From the NCBI GenBank assembly GCA_041395565.1, contig JAWLAI010000002.1, forward strand, positions 589,702 through 653,701: 64,000 nucleotides of DNA, written 5' to 3'. The notes beneath the pieces were generated by a model, which was not told the DNA's origin, made no database searches, and saw only the letters and a list, made by a program, of their open reading frames with translations. The position numbers were made by a program, and so were the translations under genes. The DNA is from Pseudomonadota bacterium. Its GTDB lineage: Bacteria; Pseudomonadota; Gammaproteobacteria; UBA9214. Shown one piece after another: positions 37,816 to 45,490 of the stretch. The stretch's first letter is position 1, and each line of letters starts with the position of its first letter.

Positions 37816-38436
37816 ATGGATACCCGCCCCACCGTTTTCCTGGTCGACGACGATGCGGCCGTGCGCAACGCCCTGGAGCTGCTGCTGGAAACCGCCCGGC
37901 TGCGGACCGAGAGTTTCGACAGCGCGGAGAGCTTCCTCGAGGCCTGTGCGCCCGACCGTCCCGGTTGCCTGGTGCTGGATATCCGCATGCCCGGGATCAG
38001 CGGCATGCGCCTGCAGGAAATGCTGGCGGCGCGACATGTCAGCCTGCCGATCATTTTCCTGACCGGGCACGGCAACGTCTCGATGTCGGCACAGGCATTC
38101 CGGCGCGGCGCGATCGACTTCTTGGAAAAGCCCTGCGACGAGAACCTGTTGCTGGAGCGGATCCAGGAAGCGATACGCAAGGACAGCGACAACCGCGCGC
38201 TGCTGGCGATCCGGCGCGCGGCCGAGGCACGACTGGCGGCGCTGACGCCGCGCGAACGCGAGGTGCTGTGGCTAGTCGTCGCCGGCAGGGCCAACAAGGA
38301 AATCGCCACGGCACTGAACCTGAGCAATCGTACCGTGGAGACCCACCGCGGCCGGATCATGGAAAAGACCCGCGCCAGATCGCTCGCCGACCTCATCGAG
38401 CTCACCCGGCAAAGCCAGGCCACGCTGCCGATCTGA
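37816..38436 (+). CDS. FixJ-family response regulator
   Basis: The 206-residue protein has a receiver domain (VFLVDDDAAVRN; phospho-acceptor Asp55 in LVLDIRMPG; Lys in FLEKPCDE) and a LuxR-type helix-turn-helix at the C-terminus (LTPREREVLWLVVAGRANKEIATALNLSNRTVETHR, about 142-177). It is a transcription factor activated by the kinase encoded just upstream. Spacing of four bases indicates one operon. The targets are unknown; the two STAS genes on either side are obvious candidates. Confidence 0.93.
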   Translation: MDTRPTVFLVDDDAAVRNALELLLETARLRTESFDSAESFLEACAPDRPGCLVLDIRMPGISGMRLQEMLAARHVSLPIIFLTGHGNVSMSAQAFRRGAIDFLEKPCDENLLLERIQEAIRKDSDNRALLAIRRAAEARLAALTPREREVLWLVVAGRANKEIATALNLSNRTVETHRGRIMEKTRARSLADLIELTRQSQATLPI

Positions 38437-38644
38437 TCCCGCTGGCGCCATGGTTGAGACCTGCGCGGGTTGCAGTGCCCTCGCAGAGTAACGTCAAAAT
38501 ACCGTCGATTTGGTGGCTACGTAGTTTTGCGGATACTTGGCGATTGGACTATCGTCTAGGATGAAGCGTGTCGCGATTTCCAGGCAGCCGGCGTATTCCC
38601 CGACCCCGGCTGTCGGCACGACGCGCCGCTCAGGAGGCAAATCC

Positions 38645-38953
38645 ATGCAGATCAGGACGATAATAAACGATACCGGCCGAACACTGAGGATCTGGGCCAA
38701 CGAATCGCTGGATCTTCAGCAACACGACACCTTTAGCAAGGCAGCCATCGTTGCCAGCTATACGCTGATCAACGATATCGAGATCGACCTGCAGAACACA
38801 CGTATCATCCGCGACTCCGGTCTGGCGCTGCTGCTGATGCTGCGCAGGAAGACCCGGCAGCGCAACGGCAGCATGCGGCTCATCAACTGTCCCGCAGAGC
38901 TGCAGACCCGATTCAGCAACACCTCACTGGCTGGCGATCTGCGCATCGCCTGA
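38645..38953 (+). CDS. STAS-domain protein, paralogue of the 35682 gene
   Basis: This 102-residue single STAS domain has the core DIEIDLQNTRIIRDSGLALLLML. It matches the 35682 protein over its whole length: both share TGRT, the FS.A segment, the RDSGL turn, MRLINCP or IRLVNCS, and LAG at the end. The Ser of DSG is conserved. AGGAGG seven bases before the ATG at 38645 sets the start. It follows the response regulator by about 210 bases and may have its own promoter. The two copies probably arose by duplication around the two-component genes. Confidence 0.82.
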   Translation: MQIRTIINDTGRTLRIWANESLDLQQHDTFSKAAIVASYTLINDIEIDLQNTRIIRDSGLALLLMLRRKTRQRNGSMRLINCPAELQTRFSNTSLAGDLRIA

Positions 38954-39195
38954 ATGACCCGGCGGGCGCGGTCCACCCGCGCCCGACCGGATGCATAAGA
39001 CACCTCCGCCTTGGCACCACCGGACGGCCACCGCAGCACCAGGTTCGTAGCGCTGGCGCGGACCATGCGCCTGTCCCCGACGCGTTGACGGCCGCTGCCC
39101 CGGCGGTCCGACGTGCCGGATTCAGAACCAGCGACGGACACCGCTGCATCTACTACAACCCCATTGCATGGCCGTGCCAGCCTACCCAGCCCAGA

Positions 39196-39228
39196 ATACT
39201 TGACTAATTTGGTCAGGATTACTAGGCT
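39196..39228 (+). promoter_or_regulatory. Promoter overlapped by an IscR/Rrf2-type site
   Basis: The 25 bases 39196-39220 match the IscR type 1 consensus (ATASYYGACTRWWWYAGTCRRSTAT) at all but about three positions, with the palindromic GACT...GGTC core. It overlaps a promoter with -35 TTGACT (39200-39205), a 17-base spacer and -10 TAGGCT (39223-39228). In iscR promoters this overlap gives Fe-S-dependent repression. The microprotein at 39297 and perhaps the DsrC-family gene would be targets. Confidence 0.6.
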
Positions 39229-39296
39229 GTGTCTGCGTGCCGCGCATCGCAACAGCGAGACCGGCCCGGTTACGCGCGGCAAAGGAGGTATTCATC

Positions 39297-39395
39297 ATGA
39301 CCCAAAAGACGTTCGTAGCGACCCGACGGCTACTGATGCTCGTCTCGTTCGCGTTTTCCCTGCTCCTGGTGTGGTACCTGCAGTCGCAACTCTGA
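39297..39395 (+). CDS. Membrane microprotein (32 aa)
   Basis: A 32-codon frame starts with ATG at 39297 behind AAAGGAGG, a near-perfect ribosome-binding site eight bases away. The peptide has a short basic N-terminus (MTQKTFVATRRL) and one membrane segment (LMLVSFAFSLLLVWYL), ending SQL. A promoter with an IscR-like site lies 70-100 bases upstream. No family is recognised. A DsrC/TusE-family gene follows 119 bases downstream. That it is translated is inferred from the ribosome-binding site and promoter. Confidence 0.65.
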   Translation: MTQKTFVATRRLLMLVSFAFSLLLVWYLQSQL

Positions 39396-39514
39396 GATGC
39401 GGCAATCACGCGCACTCACCTCCGGCGCCGCCGGAACAAGCACGGTGTGTTTCACCCGGTGACACTCCGGCGCACAGCATGGAACCGGTTTTATTCTTAC
39501 AGCGAGGTGTAGCA

Positions 39515-39808
39515 ATGCAATTACCCGAACGTGACGGTGACGGCTACCTAGTCGACAGCAGCCTGTGGACACCTGAAATTGCCCGCAGCATGGCCGAGCT
39601 CGACGGCGTGGAACTCGATGAAGCCAAGTGGCAGCAGATACTGAAGGCCCGGGAATATTATGACGAACACGCCGTCGTGCCGCCCATTCGCAAGTTCTCC
39701 AAGTACCTGGGCGAGGACCAGAAGGAGATGTTCAAGATGTGGATGACCGGCCCGATGAAGCCGATCACCAAGTATGGCGGCCTGCCCAAGCCGACAGGTT
39801 GCGTCTGA
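39515..39808 (+). CDS. tusE: TusE/DsrC-family sulfur-relay protein with penultimate Cys only
   Basis: DsrC-family proteins carry sulfur as persulfide on C-terminal cysteines. This 97-residue protein has the family helix region (WTPEIARSMAELDGVELDEAKW) and ends GGLPKPTGCV, with the conserved penultimate Cys96. The second cysteine of true DsrC, about eleven residues upstream, is Thr here (ITKYGG). This matches TusE-like members, which act in tRNA 2-thiouridine synthesis with TusBCD, or other single-Cys relatives. TusBCD are not in the window. The start ATG at 39515 has GAGGTG upstream. It converges with a second family member 122 bases away that has the opposite cysteine pattern. Confidence 0.85.
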   Translation: MQLPERDGDGYLVDSSLWTPEIARSMAELDGVELDEAKWQQILKAREYYDEHAVVPPIRKFSKYLGEDQKEMFKMWMTGPMKPITKYGGLPKPTGCV

Positions 39809-39930
39809 CCCGCGCCCCGCAGGGATTGGTGCAGCGCGCAACCGGTCTGCATCGATCCGCGGGCCGACGCTCTGCGGTCTGACCTGGCGCGCACCCCGAC
39901 GGCGCGGGCGAGCGCACGGCACCTGCGCAA

Positions 39931-40293
39931 TCAGACATCCAGCATCAGCTTGCGCGGCTTGCGCATCCCGGCGAGCTTGCACGCCTGTTGCCCGTAACCG
40001 CGCGGAAACAGCCGGTAGAGATAGCGCCGGGTGGCCTTATCTCCGCCCCAGATGCTGCGCATGTGCCTGAGCAAGACCCGCGCCTCCGGGACACTCTGGC
40101 GGGTCTCGAAATACTCCCGAATGTAGCGGATGATTTCGCGCCGCTCCGCGGTCAGCGCCAACCCGGACTCCGCGGCCAACGGCTCGACCAGTTCGGGATT
40201 CCAGTCAGACGCGTCGAGTAGGAATCCCTCCTCGTCGCGCGCGAGCCCGGCCAGCGCAGCGCCGGGATGGATCTGAACTGCGGTTTTGGTCAT
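39931..40293 (-). CDS. DsrC/TusE-family protein lacking the C-terminal Cys
   Basis: The 120-residue protein has the DsrC fold signature: DEEGFLLDASDWNPELVEPLAAESGLALTAER, then REYFETRQSVPEARVLLRHM. It keeps the upstream cysteine (Cys105 in QACKLAGMRKP) but ends RKLMLDV instead of KPTGCV, so the penultimate cysteine is lost. It could hold one persulfide but not form the DsrC trisulfide or disulfide. It diverges from a LysR regulator across a perfect palindrome and converges with the family member at 39515. A regulatory or partner role is inference. Confidence 0.82.
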   Translation of the reverse strand: MTKTAVQIHPGAALAGLARDEEGFLLDASDWNPELVEPLAAESGLALTAERREIIRYIREYFETRQSVPEARVLLRHMRSIWGGDKATRRYLYRLFPRGYGQQACKLAGMRKPRKLMLDV

Positions 40294-40370
40294 GGACTGC
40301 TCCTCTCAGGGACCTTTCCTGCCATTATGCGACCGGACAATATTTAGACAAACGATATTTATTGCTTGAT

Positions 40371-40391
40371 AATATCGAATAATTCGATATT
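40371..40391. promoter_or_regulatory. Perfect palindrome in the DsrC-like/LysR divergent promoter
   Basis: AATATCGAAT (40371-40380), one central A, ATTCGATATT (40382-40391) are perfect 10-base arms. A further half-site, CGATATT, lies at 40353-40359. The spacing suits a LysR-type operator for autoregulation and control of the divergent DsrC-like gene. It ends 15 bases before the regulator's GTG. Confidence 0.55.
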
Positions 40392-40406
40392 TGACGGTGT
40401 ACACGC

Positions 40407-41261
40407 GTGGACATCGAGCAGGCCCGCACCTTCCTTGCCATTGCCGCCCACGGCAGCTTTCTCGAGGCGGCCAGACGTCTGCATGTGACCCAATCGACGG
40501 TCAGCGCCCGGATCCAGCAACTGGAACAGTCGCTCGGCGCCAGGCTGTTCGTCCGCAACCGCGCCGGGGCAACGCTCACACCGGCCGGATCGCGCCTGCT
40601 GCAGCATGCCAAGACCCTGGTGCTGACCGTGGAACAGGCGCGTCATGACGTGGGACTGCCCGAGCGCTTCCGTGCCAGCCTGCGGATCGGCGGTCGCATC
40701 GCCCTGTGGGAGGCATTCCTGCCCGCCTGGGTCGGCTGGATGCGACGCACGGCACCGGACGTTTCCATCCGCAGCGAGATCGGGTTCGAAGAGGACCTGA
40801 TGCGGCGACTGATCGAGGGCACGCTCGATATCGGCCTGATGTACACCCCGAGCCATGCCCCGGGGCTGGTGGTGGAACACCTGTTCGACGAGACCCTGGT
40901 GCTGGTGAGTTCCGCGCCCGACACGCGCTGGCCCGGCGCGGATTATATCTACGTCGACTGGGGTCCCGGCTTCTTCGCACACCATCGCGAGAGCTACCCC
41001 GACCTGGAACGGCCGGCGCAGGTCGTCAACATCGGCTGGCTGGGCATCCAGCTCATCCTCGCCTACGGCGGCTCCTGTTTCCTGCCGCTGCGCATGGCCC
41101 GCCCCCTGCTGCTGGCAGGCCGCCTGTACCGGGTCGACACGGCACCCGAGTTTCCGCACCCGGCGTACATGGTCTTTCCGCGCGCGGCCGCGAGCGAGGT
41201 GCTGCGCCGGGGACTCGAGGGATTGCGCGAACTGGCGCTGCAGGAACAGGCGAACACCTGA
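40407..41261 (+). CDS. LysR-family transcriptional regulator
   Basis: The 284-residue regulator has a typical N-terminal winged helix-turn-helix (MDIEQARTFLAIAAHGSFLEAARRLHVTQSTVSARI, residues 1-36). A LysR substrate domain begins near residue 90 (LRIGGRIALWEAFLPAWVGWM). The GTG at 40407 gives the canonical MDIEQ start, without a strong Shine-Dalgarno. It diverges from a DsrC-family gene and the palindrome between them is a likely operator. The effector is unknown; a sulfur compound would fit the context but is speculation. Confidence 0.92.
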   Translation: MDIEQARTFLAIAAHGSFLEAARRLHVTQSTVSARIQQLEQSLGARLFVRNRAGATLTPAGSRLLQHAKTLVLTVEQARHDVGLPERFRASLRIGGRIALWEAFLPAWVGWMRRTAPDVSIRSEIGFEEDLMRRLIEGTLDIGLMYTPSHAPGLVVEHLFDETLVLVSSAPDTRWPGADYIYVDWGPGFFAHHRESYPDLERPAQVVNIGWLGIQLILAYGGSCFLPLRMARPLLLAGRLYRVDTAPEFPHPAYMVFPRAAASEVLRRGLEGLRELALQEQANT

Positions 41262-41330
41262 TATCGACAGCGTGACATCAACATAAACGGTAAGGACCGA
41301 GAGGCTGTTCACACCAATTTAACAAATGAG

Positions 41331-41373
41331 CCGGGGCGAGTGGATTAAACCTCCGACCACCTGCACCGCATGC
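41331..41373 (-). repeat. tRNA-Pro 3'-end fragment (attachment-site-like direct repeat)
   Basis: On the plus strand CGGGGCGAG, a short variable part, then ACCTCCGACCACCTGCACC and CATG match the 3' half of the tRNA-Pro gene at 49204 (T-arm, variable loop, anticodon stem) with few differences. It keeps the two acceptor-side bases that the 49204 copy lacks. The 5' half of the tRNA is absent. No gene lies in the remaining 41262-41491 gap. Confidence 0.65.
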
Positions 41374-41491
41374 CGCTTAGTCGTTCATACGATACTGTCA
41401 CTATGTGTGAGATACGGGCCGCCCGTCGTAAAAAATTGCAGGACAGCACATCACGATGCTGATCAGGTTTCGCACTAATCCCGCATGTCAT

Positions 41492-42268
41492 TCATCCCTC
41501 AGTCCTGTTACCTGTCTCGATAGCAGTGCGCGCAACGGCACCGAAAATTGTGGCCGTCAGAGCCAGCATCCACACTACAGCCGGGCCTGCCGGCCAGTCG
41601 AACACGAGCGAACACAGCAGACCACCGGCATAGGCCGAGGTGCCCAGCAGGTAGCCGGTGACGATGGCGATCTTTCCCTGCAGATGGCGTACCGCCACCG
41701 CCGGGATGATCAGCGTGGAAAATACCAGGTAAACACCGACCAGTTGCACCGACACCGTGACCGTCACTGCAAACAGCAAGTAGAAAACGGGCCCGCGGAC
41801 GCTGCCGAGATACCAGGCTGCCAGAACAACCGCATACACCGTCGCGGCGGTTGCCAGCTGCCGGGGATCGACCCACAGCAGCTGACCCGACAGCAGCTCG
41901 GACAGATGCTCCGCCCCATGCGGATTGCCTGCCAGCAATAGCAGGCCGGACGATGCCGCCAGCACGAAGGTGATGCCGATCAGTGCTTCCTGGATCTCGG
42001 GCCGAAAGCGTTCGAAGGCATGGATCAGCAATGCGCCGAGCAGCGCACTGACCACGGCGACGAGCTGGGTGCGCCAGCCGCCGATCTCCCAGCCCATGGA
42101 CAGTGCCGCAATCACGCCCAGACCGGCGATCTGCGCCACGGCCAGATCGATGAAGATGATCCCACGGCGCAGCACCTCCCGTCCCAGCGGCACGTGCGTG
42201 GCCACGACCAGCAACCCGGCCAGCATCGGCACGCCGATGATGTCGGGGTCGAGTCCGCCCGCCGTCAT
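41492..42268 (-). CDS. Zinc/manganese ABC transporter permease (ZnuB-like)
   Basis: The 258-residue protein has about eight membrane segments and belongs to the ABC-3 permease family of Zn/Mn importers. VPLGREVLRRGIIFIDLAVAQIAGLG is typical of the first helices, and VGVYLVFSTLIIPAVAV of the later signature. The ATG at 42268 overlaps the stop of the substrate-binding gene (ATGA), which fixes the start despite a longer open frame. An ATP-binding subunit is required for transport, and none is encoded in this operon or elsewhere in the window. Confidence 0.87.
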   Translation of the reverse strand: MTAGGLDPDIIGVPMLAGLLVVATHVPLGREVLRRGIIFIDLAVAQIAGLGVIAALSMGWEIGGWRTQLVAVVSALLGALLIHAFERFRPEIQEALIGITFVLAASSGLLLLAGNPHGAEHLSELLSGQLLWVDPRQLATAATVYAVVLAAWYLGSVRGPVFYLLFAVTVTVSVQLVGVYLVFSTLIIPAVAVRHLQGKIAIVTGYLLGTSAYAGGLLCSLVFDWPAGPAVVWMLALTATIFGAVARTAIETGNRTEG

Positions 42269-43164
42269 GGTACTGCGGCCAGCAACTGTTGCAGTGTGTC
42301 GTCGAACAGGCCGAACAGATCCCGCGCCGCGGGCGATCCACCCACCGTAAACGGCAACACCGCCACCGGGATACCCGTGCGTTCCGACAGCCACTTCGCA
42401 CCCGCATCGTCCTGATAGGCAGCACGTATGATGACATCGGCCGGCTGTTGCTCCAGCTGTGTCACCAACCGGGACATGTCACCACTGGCGGGCGGCACAC
42501 CGGGCTTCGGCTCGATGGCGGCCACCTCAGTAAGGCCCAGCCACTGCTCCAGGTAGGACCAGCTGCGATGCTGCACCACGACGGTCTTGCCGCGCAGCCG
42601 CAGCGCCGCCTCATCCCAACGCGCATTGGCGTCCTGCCAGCGGACGAGGAAGTCATCCAGCCTGTCCCGATAGTCTTGCGCATGGTTCGGATCGAGGGTC
42701 GATAAGCGCGCGGCCAGCAGCCGCGCGACGGCTGCCAGGTTGTGCGGATTGGTCTGGATATGCGGATTGCCCTGGGCATGGATGTCACCCGCGGCACGGT
42801 CCAGCCGTTGCGGTCGATCCAGCAGGGTCACGGCCGCCGCTGCTTCCAGATAGCCGGGCTGTCCGGGCTGCACGCGCGGATTGTTTGCGCGGCGCAGTAA
42901 CAGCGGCAGCCAGCCACTTTCCAATTCGGCACCGGTACAGATGACCAGATCCGCGCTGCGCATGCGGGCGATCAGGCTGGGGCGCGCCTGGATCCGGTGC
43001 GGATCCTGCAGCGCGGTCGTCGCCGATGTCACCTCGACCCGGTCACCGCCGAGTTCCGTTGCCAGCGCCGCCCATTCCGGTTCGCAGGCAAAAACGGACA
43101 GTTCCGCCGCAACGGATAGCGTACTGGACAACACCCCTATCATCATTGTCAGGTAACGTAGCAT
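42265..43164 (-). CDS. Zinc ABC transporter substrate-binding protein (ZnuA-like)
   Basis: The 299-residue precursor has a signal peptide (MLRYLTMMIGVLSSTLSVAA, cleavage near 20). Candidate metal ligands of the family are present: His in LQDPHRIQARPS, His in NPHIQTNPHN, and His in VVVQHRSWSYLEQWLGL, with a later acidic residue in AYQDDAGAKW. The His-rich loop found in many ZnuA proteins is absent. It should bind Zn(II), possibly Mn(II), in the periplasm and deliver it to the ZnuB-like permease encoded next. It lies ten bases downstream of the outer-membrane protein gene in one operon. Confidence 0.87.
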   Translation of the reverse strand: MLRYLTMMIGVLSSTLSVAAELSVFACEPEWAALATELGGDRVEVTSATTALQDPHRIQARPSLIARMRSADLVICTGAELESGWLPLLLRRANNPRVQPGQPGYLEAAAAVTLLDRPQRLDRAAGDIHAQGNPHIQTNPHNLAAVARLLAARLSTLDPNHAQDYRDRLDDFLVRWQDANARWDEAALRLRGKTVVVQHRSWSYLEQWLGLTEVAAIEPKPGVPPASGDMSRLVTQLEQQPADVIIRAAYQDDAGAKWLSERTGIPVAVLPFTVGGSPAARDLFGLFDDTLQQLLAAVP

Positions 43165-43174
43165 GGTCGTCTCC

Positions 43175-44491
43175 TCAGAACTGGTGCGCCCCGTGGGCGC
43201 CCAGGCTCATGAGATACTGCAGGTACCAGCGGTCGACCGCGGCAAGGTTTGATTCATCCCGGCTGTATTGCAGGCGCAGCCGACTGAACTCGCTATGCGA
43301 CCAATCCAGCATGATCGACGTGATCTCAGGCGCAACCCCCAGCGTTTCCAGTGCGGTGCCGGCAAAAACCGCGCCCGGCTCTGCGCTGTCGAGCCAGGCA
43401 TAGCGTACGCCAGCGCGCCAGCGGGGCATGAACTGGTAGACGCCTTCGAGATAGCCGCCACGCTGATCAGCCTCGTAGGCCAGACCGCCTGCGCCGGCGG
43501 GCGTGAACAGCCCGTCCTGATGCTGCCAGAACAGGGCGCCCTCCAGTTTCAAGTTGGTGCCGACCGGGTTGCCGTGCGGCGCCCACTTCCAGACAGCGTC
43601 GAGCAGCGCGAGATCGACATCTCCGCTGAAGCTGTCGCCATTCCCGGATTCCCGCCCGGCGGCGCGCGCAGACAGCCAGGACAGGCTGCCCTGCCAGCTG
43701 TGACTGTCGCCAACATCACCGCCCGTGCGCGCGAATAGGCTCCAGGCGCCCTTGCCGGCATGCGCAGCACCGCCGGCGGGGTAACCCACACCCCGCAGCC
43801 ACTCCGTACCGAGTTCCAGGTACCGGTCCAGCGGCGCCAGCCAGCGTACCTGGATCCCGTCATCAATATACTGACCGTCCAGGAACACCCGGTACGGCAA
43901 CGGCCGGTCGACAAAATCATCGGCATGGCGATGAAACTGGTTGCGATAACCGATCCCGGAAAAGAACCGACCGGCACGAACCTGCATACCGTATGGCAGC
44001 GCCGCCGTTTCGAGCCAGGCCTCCTCCAGATCGACCGCGGTTGCGCCGTCCTCGTCGGCGATCGCCAGGGTGAAGTTGCCATAGAAACGGTCATCGATAT
44101 TTGCCCGGGCATTGAGTTCGGACTCGCCAGCGGACAGCCCCGCCGCGCCGGCCCCCGCCTCGGCACCGGCCATGAATCCCGGCACGGCAAACGTCTGATC
44201 CGGCGCGAACTCCGTGGCCGTTCCCACCAGCACCACACTGAGCGCCGGATTGAAGTCGTTCGGTTTTTCCTGGACGGCGGCTTCGGTCGCAGCGGGTGCC
44301 GCGCCAACCACCGCTGCAGCGTCATCGAGTTGCCGGATACGGGCTTCCAACGCTTCGATGCGCGACTCGTAGTCGCGCCTCAGCGCCGTGAGTTCCTGCC
44401 GCAACGCGTCGAGCTCGGCAGGTTCGCCGGCAAATGCGAGAGAGGTGGTGAGTGCACAGAGCACCACCGGGATGGATATCCTGATGAACAT
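43175..44491 (-). CDS. Outer-membrane porin-like protein with coiled coil, in the zinc operon
   Basis: The 438-residue precursor has a signal peptide (MFIRISIPVVLCALTTSLAFAG). A short heptad coiled coil follows (about 27-57, LDALRQELTALRRDYESRIEALEARIRQL). The rest is a beta-barrel-like body of alternating aromatic and polar strands that ends in Phe (GAHGAHQF), as outer-membrane barrels do. The coiled coil may trimerise it or contact peptidoglycan. The ATG at 44491 has AGGAG upstream. It precedes the zinc-binding protein by ten bases, so a role in zinc passage across the outer membrane is likely; I recall similar zinc-regulated porins. Confidence 0.78.
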   Translation of the reverse strand: MFIRISIPVVLCALTTSLAFAGEPAELDALRQELTALRRDYESRIEALEARIRQLDDAAAVVGAAPAATEAAVQEKPNDFNPALSVVLVGTATEFAPDQTFAVPGFMAGAEAGAGAAGLSAGESELNARANIDDRFYGNFTLAIADEDGATAVDLEEAWLETAALPYGMQVRAGRFFSGIGYRNQFHRHADDFVDRPLPYRVFLDGQYIDDGIQVRWLAPLDRYLELGTEWLRGVGYPAGGAAHAGKGAWSLFARTGGDVGDSHSWQGSLSWLSARAAGRESGNGDSFSGDVDLALLDAVWKWAPHGNPVGTNLKLEGALFWQHQDGLFTPAGAGGLAYEADQRGGYLEGVYQFMPRWRAGVRYAWLDSAEPGAVFAGTALETLGVAPEITSIMLDWSHSEFSRLRLQYSRDESNLAAVDRWYLQYLMSLGAHGAHQF

Positions 44492-44562
44492 GGTTGTCTC
44501 CTGACAGAACTGACAGCCGACACGGCGCAGCCGATGGCGGCGTCGTGCGCTAGATACAGGGT

Positions 44563-44826
44563 TCAGCAGGAGACGGCAGGCGGGGCGCGGGAACGGAACG
44601 GCGGCGGGGCGACGACGGTACAGGAATGCCACCTGCCCTTGGCAGCCGGCAATGGCACCGGCAGCACTGGTAAACACGGCATGGCCGGCGGGATGAAATG
44701 CGCGGTTTGCTGCGCGTAAAGACACAACGCGCAGCTGCCGTCGTCATCCGCGTGCACACCGTGATCATGACCCAGCGCTAACGACTGCCCTACCAGCAAC
44801 GCCAGGATGAGGACCCAGTGTGTCAT
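44563..44826 (-). CDS. Small DUF2946-like His/Cys protein
   Basis: The protein is about 87 residues, with an N-terminal hydrophobic segment (WVLILALLVGQSLALG). A metal-binding-looking stretch GHDHGVHADDDGSCALCLYAQQTAH follows, with several His and a CxxC. This resembles the DUF2946 family found beside metal-uptake genes. The tail is Pro-rich and ends in Cys. An ATG at 44865 in frame would add 13 residues; neither start has a good Shine-Dalgarno. It is the first gene of the zinc operon, 71 bases before the porin. A periplasmic metal chaperone role is inferred. Confidence 0.6.
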   Translation of the reverse strand: MTHWVLILALLVGQSLALGHDHGVHADDDGSCALCLYAQQTAHFIPPAMPCLPVLPVPLPAAKGRWHSCTVVAPPPFRSRAPPAVSC

Positions 44827-45490
44827 GGTGGGCAGGATAGGCCTGTGCGCAATACCGTTCTGCATAAGGTCGCAAACATAAATACACGCGGCGGCTTAGT
44901 CAACAGCGCGTAGCAGGGCTAGAGTGATAATCCTACTCAGTTCGCAAACGATAGTTCCGTGACCCGTGATTGCTTGCCGCGGGCAACAGACCCGGTTGCG
45001 CAGGCGCCCGCCGACACACCGTCGGCGTAACCGGCTTCAACCCGCTGATGCAGCGGTCAGCGCATCAACATAGCCGGGGCTGTCTCGCCTGAACAGCGGC
45101 TGCCAAATCCACTCTATGTCGGATCCATGCAAGATCAACAGACTTCCATTATTCGGAGTCACGCAACATTCGTGCAAACCGCCAACACTCCGCACCCGGG
45201 CTGCGCCACTGTCGCCCATGAGTAACAGGTTATTTCACGCACCAGTTCACGGACATAACCGACTGCTTACAGGACACTAGCAGCAGTTGCATTAAACGGA
45301 TCAGCCCATCGCTTGGCTGGATTGTCGTGGATCAGTAACGACGTAGCACGCAGCTATGGACGCAACCGTCTGATTCACATCAACACCGTCAACCGGAACG
45401 GAACCTGCAAAGACTTTGCAGAGCAGCGCATTGAAGCCAGCTCGATTTGGCAATGCACAGAGACAACATGATTGATTAGGGGGTATTTGT
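44827..45490. other. Intergenic region inside the island
   Basis: These 660 bases lie between the divergent zinc operon and the di-haem gene. The sequence is less GC-rich than its surroundings. Short frames exist on both strands, but none has a ribosome-binding site or recognisable product. I looked for a Zur-type palindrome near 44870-44930 and found none I would claim. Confidence 0.35.

Noticed and set aside
45037..45219. 60-codon minus-strand frame inside the island
   Set aside because: No ribosome-binding site, no hydrophobic or domain signal, and no family similarity.
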